DNA from: Owenia fusiformis
Taxonomy: Eukaryota > Annelida > Polychaeta > Sabellida > Oweniidae
Length of the DNA: 64,000 bases
Assembly (NCBI GenBank): GCA_903813345.2
Contig: CAIIXF020000004.1
Coordinates: 9,372,196 to 9,436,195 of the forward strand
Direction: 5' to 3'
Both the position numbers and the translations under genes were made by a program. Below the pieces are notes generated by a model. That model was not told the origin of the DNA and searched no databases. It worked only from the letters and a program-made list of their open reading frames with translations. Shown here piece by piece: positions 57,593 to 64,000 of the stretch (position 1 is its first letter; the number at the start of each line of letters is the position of its first letter).

Positions 57593-57710
57593 ACGTTACA
57601 ATTACATTTAATCATGGTGATCACATTATGACATTATTGTAAAGTTTTACAGAACTTGAATAGTTGACTGAAGTTGACTTTATAAGATGTGTTGCACATG
57701 AAGGATCATA

Positions 57711-58577
57711 CACTCCCCTCCATAAGTTTGGCAACCTTTTTTCCTCATTGAACTACGTGTTAAAGCCTCTTTACCTTTGAATTTTTTATTTACTTAACCT
57801 GCAATGAAAATACTTATACTATTGATGGAAACATAATTTGACTTTAATTCCAATACCTCCAAATTTTCTCAATTTTTTTTCTCAATTACAATAGGTCGAA
57901 AATTGATGATAAAATTTTGAAAATCGACATTCCCATGTTAACCAATGGGAAATGGTAGGTTTGCCGCAAGTCATATGACAGAATATCCATCCATCCGAGT
58001 CCTTGCAAAAATACGAGTTAGGCAGGCAATTGAATTTGCTAACTTTATTTAACAAAAAATTGATATGTTTCTTCAGGTTCAACAAAGTTATAGGGCTTTA
58101 AAGTCAAAGTTGTTTTTCAAAAAAACTCTCCCATTGAAATAACACAGGAGGCGAAAAATTATTTTCAAAAATGACTTTGAAGCACTGTAACTTTTATATT
58201 CATCAAATAAACTAAACACTTAGTGTTTTAAAAAGTTAGACAATTCAATTTTCTATATAAAAATATTTTTTGCTGAATCTTTTACTGAAAAGATATCTTG
58301 CTTTCTGATTTGCCCCGAACCCTCCATTTCCCATTGGATTACATGGGAATGACGATTTTCAAAAATTCATCAACTTTATCATCAATTTTTGACCTATTGT
58401 AATTGAGGAAAAAAATTGAGAAAATTTGGAGGTATTGGAAATAAGGTCAAGTTACGTTTCCATCAATATTATAAGTTATTTCATCGCCGGTTAAATAAAT
58501 TAAAATTCAAAGGTAAAGGAGGCTTTAACACGTAGTTCAATGGGGAAAAAAGGTTGCCAAACTTATGGAGGGGATTG
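57711..58577. mobile_element. 867-bp element with about 260-bp inverted ends
   Basis: Ends CACTCCCCTCCATAAGTTTG and, inverted, CAATCCCCTCCATAAGTTTG, flanked by TA. Arms run 57711 to about 57970 and about 58312 to 58577. The centre has no ORF of note. Tc1/mariner-type by its TA target; non-autonomous. Confidence 0.8.
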
Positions 58578-58739
58578 TACATTTTGGTCAAACAGCTGCA
58601 TAGTGCGTGGATAAAATCACATCGTTCGCGAAAAATGAAGATTTTTACAGCCAATTTATGATAATTTTTAGACACACCCTTTTGGGATCTCAGGAGTATC
58701 AAAATTGTACATTCCTCCTACTTGTATAAAATATATTGT

Positions 58740-59225
58740 TAGTTCCTCAGCTGAAATGCTCGATTCAGATTGGTTAATTAAAAGTGAACAATATGTACTG
58801 TTGACCGCTACTAAGTATTGTTTTGGAACATGTTTGAAAAAAGTGTAAACAATTTTGAAGAAGAATATTTTGGAATGATTTTGATAATAATATTTGAAAA
58901 AATTGAAAAAATCGTTATGCTTCTAAATGATAAAGAGTTGTAAAAAATCAAACCGCTTTTAAGAAGTGATATTCTATGGTTCGGGGATTTTTTGCTAAAA
59001 TATGATATCTTGGTCCACTTATCAAATGTCTTCACGTGATATTCAATATTTATCCTTGCAATGATAATATTCTTCGGACTAACAAAACAATTGTTAACCT
59101 CTCAATTCGGTCAACTGGTAATAGTTTTACCTCCAGTCTCGGTCAACGGTACTTTTAAGGTTTACAGTATCAGTATACTATTTTGGGGTGTACGATTGTA
59201 TACTGTATACATATTTCAATCTATG
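58740..59225. repeat. Second copy of the palindromic repeat seen at 6.0-6.7 kb
   Basis: Shares GATTGGTTAATTAAAAGTGA, TACTGTTGACCGCTACTAAGT and AAGGTTTACAGTATC with the block in the transposase-like gene's intron. Ends about 370 bp before the PAN gene's start codon. Confidence 0.55.
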
Positions 59226-59596
59226 GTTCTGAGAGTCATGGTGGGCTAACAACCTCTCATAAATGGGAAATACAAAATGATCAATAAAGTGATAAAGCGG
59301 ATACAATAGCGTCTAACTACTACAATCTCACTGCGTTTTGTTGTAATCAGATGTTTGGAGGATAAGATTCGATGAGGTTTTAACATGTGTTTAATTACTT
59401 AAAATATAATGAATCTGGATCAACAAATATCAATGTCAAAATGAAATTTGCTAGGATCCAATAAAGTAATAATGATATTGATGAAGTTTTTTAGTATTTC
59501 ACATGACAGCGGGAATGCAAAACTATCTATAACCGAATTTTAACGTGGACATATTTTAGAAATAAGATTTTTCTTGAATCATTTTGACACTATAAA

Positions 59597-62500
59597 ATGA
59601 AGGCATCCAAATGCATAGTGCTGATGGTCTGGATTCATCTGACAAAAGGTATGTATGAAATATAACGAGAAAATTGCAACCTCTTGAAAATATTAAAAAA
59701 ACAAAATATTTCCTCGTTTCCAATTGGAGATGTCTTCTTTAATTTCAAATTTAGAGCCTGAAATATCCTGTGAGAAAATGGATGAACGATTGTGAACCTA
59801 TATGTGATATTTTAATCTAAATGCATTTTATTTATAATAAGGCATTTTCTCTAACAAGAGCAAACATTGTGCGAAAGGGTATTATGAAGTCATTATGAAG
59901 TCACATTGGCAATAGCTTTAAATAGGTCACGACATATTTAAAACTTCAAAATCATTCAAATTCACCTTTTATGAAGTAACAATTGAGAGTTCTGGGGTTT
60001 TCTGTTGAACTATGTTATATTGGCTTGCGTATCAATAATAAAATGCTATTCACGTTGAATAATCATCAATTATAATTATATTGAAAAGTTCGCACTCAAA
60101 AACTTCTCAGGCCATACCCGCATTAAATCGTATTCACTTGGTCGTACCCATGTTGAAACTGTAATATTTTATTGTCCCTGTATTTCATTATAAATTTCCA
60201 TATTTTTCAAAAACTTTCGTTTTTCAAACATTAAAAAAGAAATTCAAAACTTAATTTATTTTCTCAAACGATATTTATAAATATTCACAATTAAGTCATT
60301 AAATGTAAATCATAATCATTATCAATAAAATTTCATGAAAAATACACATGGAGCTTTACACCCCAGTCACATTTCCTACGGTGACCTCGCGGTCTATCAT
60401 TTCTGCGGCCAGTAACATTTCTACGCTCGCCGTGGAATTTCTGCGCTCTCATACTTTTGCAGTCACATTTCCCACAGCAGCTGCACGGTGAATTTTAAAT
60501 TTCTGTTGATAAATAATACTTTTTTCATTTTATTTACATCGGGACAATTTATAAATATTATTCATAGTGCTAGGATGTAATATCAAATGAAAAGTGATCG
60601 TGAAACATTGACGAATAATGATTCAATCTTGTTGAGCCAGTTGATTTCTACGGGCACCTCAGAAATGAACAAATATTATAACTCCGAGTTATAATTTCTA
60701 CGCCTTCCCTGTAGTTTTTCTACGCTCGCCGCAGAAATTCACCGATTTAATTGATCTGCGGTCGACTTGCGGCCGCCGTGCGACAAATGTGACTGGGGTG
60801 TTATGTTTACTTAAATCCTCATGTAAACAATCACTCAATCATTCGATATCGTAGTACAAAACGCTTATGTTCTGGTCTGGAATATGAATATGCGTTTCAT
60901 ACCGGTAATATGACATTTTCCTTGATTTCTTCGGTCCATCTTTGAATAACATCTTGCCTGACTCGGTATAAAACCCAATCCTTCCCAGTAAATAACCTTT
61001 GTTATATCCAAGGGATGTTCGACGTTTATATTTAGGAGGGCATACATATTTCTGTGGATAAAACCCCTCAAGAACCGATCCTTCAAGGCTGGTAAAACAT
61101 GACGAGTTGCAAATAAAATGATTCGATATTCATATCTACTTTTCGTATAAAGGAACGAAAATACCAGGGTGCGTACCTTGAAACTCGAAACTCTAAAACT
61201 GTCACATGCCTGTTTCTAACAATGTTCACATCTAAAGTCCTTCATGTCCCAATTAAACAGATTTTTCAGCTTAATCCATCAAGATCTTGTTTATGGGACC
61301 AAAATCCAAAGCGCGAGTCAAACACGCATGTTCCAGACATTTCGGAATAATAACCTTCCTTGTCTCTTTGAAAAAGTGACCAATTGTTCTTCATCTTCTC
61401 TATAGATGGTATGCAAATATTTTTTCCATGAATCGATTGAGTCTGCATCTCCTTAGAAGTTCGATTTTCAAGGAGACTCCAAACAAGAATTTCAGACTTT
61501 CGTACACACGATCATCTGTCTATTGCGCGTAACAACATCTCAAATGGAATGTCTTCTTCATATTCTCCGCCGCAAACCTATCACCAACGTTAATATACAG
61601 GATTGTTACCAACGTTAATATACAGGATTGTTTTTCTAGCTGTTCTATCAAACCGTTTCTCCCCATCTTCCTGCAAGTTGACTGTCTAGGATGTTGTTAC
61701 AGACATTTACATATAAAAATATCTAGAAACTAGACCACATCTTTCTGAAACGATGAATACATCTGTTTGCTCACATTTCGTTACCCTCGTGTTGTTCCAT
61801 ACCCCGCGCGTTCATCTATCACGCTTAAATTAGTACGTACCCTGTGTTTACTAACTAACTTTACTAACTTTCTCATGAAAAATAACTTTTGCAGATCTGT
61901 TGAATTTTCTAGCATAACACTAATGTAATTAAATAGATTCCATATATGTGTAAGTAATGTGTTGTTCAAAAGTCAATAATAGGCTAATATAATAATAATT
62001 ATGACGTGCACGGACCTGGGGACAATTCGGGAAATACGGGGTAATCTCAGCTTTAAGCGTTAATATCTGCCTTATTTAAAAAGCTAACTATGTGCATTAT
62101 ATATCATTTTGAAGTATTTTTTATTCGCATTTCACTGAAATTATTTTTCAATAGAAAGTGTGATAGGATCTACCATAATTTTGAAGTTAAATGTACTCCG
62201 ACATCGTCAAATACGCTGTAAGACGTAACATTTCACGCTTGCTCGGTTCGTTGAAATCGGGATAACTTTTGTAATACTGATCAGAATTTTACTAAAATTT
62301 CACATTTTATTCATTGAAACATGTGCTTTTATGACGTCACAATTGCCTAGCGGCTACAGTTCAATTCGTCTTATATGAACGCTTTTAAGATTTTCAAAAT
62401 TGTGTAAGGTTTTGAAGGCGAAGGAGACTAGCAATAAGTTTACCTTTATTTAACCTTCTAATTTAGGTCTGATTTCAAAAAAAATTTAACTGCACAATAT

Positions 62501-63220
62501 TGTCATGGCGAAATTTACAAAACAATAACCGATTTCTTTATTTTTCAAATAATAATAGAATAAGAGTTGCTTTTAGAGACTTGAAAAAATGTAACGCATC
62601 GATTATTTACCACAAATCCCATACACATCAATTTTTACTAACGCCCCGAGTGGACTTCCTGACCGTTTTTCAAAAATCAAAAACATTTTAGAAATATTGT
62701 CCTCGAGATCTTGTTACTCTGTTAATTTTACCAGGATTGAATAAGAATAAAGCATCTTATTTTTATGTTGACTAAACTTGACAAAATGTAACGCTTGTCG
62801 TTTTTGACGTTATAATGCTGATTGCGCCCTATACTGCCCATTGTATTGTTTTGGTATTTTGACGCCATAATGTTACTCTTATTGTCCCCAGTTTCGTGCG
62901 ACGTGTAAATATGTTGTTAAAAAGTAAATAATATCTGTATATATTTTATTATTTATTATGTGCAGATGCCTCATCATCAACTTGGGAGGATACGCCAGGT
63001 GCCTGTCTATCAGGATTCAACACCGATATAGTAGACTCTATCAATAATATGGCAACATGCAAAAAACAGTGTGAAGAAGAAACATCATTTTTATGCATGT
63101 CCGTTGATTACAAGTCATCCACCAGGAGGTGTTATCTCTCAGTAGAGTTCTCGGGGACCCAGTCGATAAGCAGCCCATGCCCATCTTCAGGTGTTGACTA
63201 TGCCGAGAGATCCCTTACAG
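59597..63220 (+). CDS. Secreted PAN/apple-domain protein, first two exons
   Basis: Exon 1, 59597-59648, encodes MKASKCIVLMVWIHLTK, a plausible signal peptide. It joins in phase 1 to exon 2, 62966-63220, through a 3.3-kb intron (GTATGT donor, TTATGTGCAG acceptor). Exon 2 encodes about 85 residues with the PAN/apple pattern: GACLSGFNTD, a Cys pair TCKKQCEEE, FLCMSVDYKSSTRRCYLS and a last Cys in SSPCPSSG. Such domains bind proteins or carbohydrates outside the cell and often occur in arrays or with other modules. Exon 2 ends in phase 1 at a GTTACT donor, so more exons lie right of the window. TATAAAATG overlaps the start codon; if that is a TATA box, the true start is elsewhere. Orthologue unknown. 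Confidence 0.65.
60359..60800. mobile_element. PIF/Harbinger-type MITE, copy 1
   Basis: Inverted ends CACCCCAGTCACATTT, flanked by TTA on both sides (60356-60358 and 60801-60803). GC-rich inner arms with GCGGTC and GCGGCCGCC. In the PAN gene intron. The TTA target duplication fits PIF/Harbinger. Confidence 0.85.
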
Positions 63221-63332
63221 GTTACTTTAATTGTACTATAGATATATGATTAAAGGATTTAAGCTAACCTATTTTAACATCTACCGTACCGTTTCAGACT
63301 ACGTGTGATTTAAACTGTACATTGGACCTTTA

Positions 63333-63823
63333 CACCCCAGTCACATTTCCTACGGCGACCTTGCGGTCTATCATTTCTACTGCCAGTAGCTTTTCTACGC
63401 TCGCCGCAGAATTTCTGCGCTCTCATACTTTTGCAGTCACATTTCCCACGGCAGTCGCACGGTGAATTTTAAATTTATATTGATAAATAATAGTTTTTTT
63501 CATTTTATTAACATCAAGACAATTCATAAATGTTATTCAAAGTGCTAGGATGTAATATCAAATGAAAAGTGATCGTGAAACATTGACAAATAATGATTCA
63601 ATCTTGTTGGGCAAGTTGATTTCTATGGGGACCTCAGAAATGAACAAATATTATAACTCCGAGTTATAATTTCTACGCCTTCCCTGTGGCCTGTAAAAAT
63701 CTGCATACGCCGTACGGAGGCCGCAAGGCGAGCGTAGTTTTTCTACGCTCGCCGCAGAAATTCACCGATTTAATTGTTCTGCGGTCGACTTGCGGCCGCC
63801 GTGCGACAAATGTGACTGGGGTG
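63333..63823. mobile_element. PIF/Harbinger-type MITE, copy 2
   Basis: Same ends and TTA target duplication (63330-63332, 63824-63826) as the copy at 60359, same orientation, about 90 percent alike by eye. It has about 49 extra bp near 63689-63737 (CGCCGTACGGAGGCCGC), probably the ancestral state. Confidence 0.85.
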
Positions 63824-64000
63824 TTAGCAAACTTTTTTAGATATATGTGTGATATTATTTATTAACAGTCGTCTCCAAGATATACAGATAGGGCGATGGA
63901 AAACAATACATAAACTCAAATTGAAATAGAAATGCCAAATGAATTGGGTAGCATACTCTCAGATCTAATTTCTTTCATTAGGCCTAAAATAAAAATTATT

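Noticed and set aside
56583-57624. Minus-strand repeated ORFs in the 76-bp array, and the CRISPR-like look of the array
   Set aside because: Satellite DNA: no spacers, whole unit repeats, eukaryotic context.

Overview
The window is nuclear DNA from an animal. It is AT-rich, its genes are split by canonical GT-AG introns, and it is full of transposon remnants, foldback elements and satellites. Gene content (dyskerin, XPG, a TRIM protein, a PAN/apple-domain protein) and repeat density suggest a marine invertebrate, perhaps a lophotrochozoan, but I cannot name the species from sequence alone.

Layout. 1-0.93 kb: the end of an A32-type packaging ATPase, a relic of a Polinton/adintovirus-like integrated element. 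1.5-2.8 kb: a fresh tandem duplication of about 617 bp. 3.6-4.0 kb: a small spliced gene of unknown function. 4.4-8.0 kb: a minus-strand Kolobok-like transposase gene with a spliced 5' UTR and a TATA box. 9.9-19.6 kb: DKC1 (dyskerin), 15 exons, minus strand, with one apparent single-base frameshift in exon 3. 20.9-33.0 kb: ERCC5/XPG, 15 exons, plus strand, divergent from DKC1. Its intron 5 carries a 2.6-kb transposon with about 566-bp inverted termini that holds a broken PIN/XPG-like nuclease-family ORF. 34.5-35.6 kb: a single-exon TRIM-type gene, minus strand. 38.1-49.6 kb: a coiled-coil EF-hand gene whose second EF-hand loop is encoded by two homologous 91-nt exons that should be mutually exclusive. 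Its introns hold a 5'-truncated LINE and several MITEs. 49.9-58.6 kb: a gene-poor block with a 41-bp minisatellite, an 18S rRNA fragment, a 2.3-kb TIR element containing palindromes and a Crypton-like fragment, a dead mariner, a 76-bp satellite and a long-TIR element. 59.6-63.2 kb: the start of a secreted PAN/apple-domain gene, which runs off the right edge, with two PIF/Harbinger-type MITEs.

DKC1 and ERCC5 lie head to head with 1.27 kb between start codons, so a shared promoter is possible. DKC1 makes pseudouridine in rRNA and stabilises telomerase RNA; XPG makes the 3' incision in nucleotide excision repair. I see no other functional gene cluster. The strongest candidate for an undescribed mechanism is the EF-hand exon pair. 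The transposon carrying nuclease-family coding sequence inside the XPG gene is the most unusual mobile element. Exon coordinates were derived by hand from reading frame, GT-AG sites and remembered homologue sequences; no search was run.
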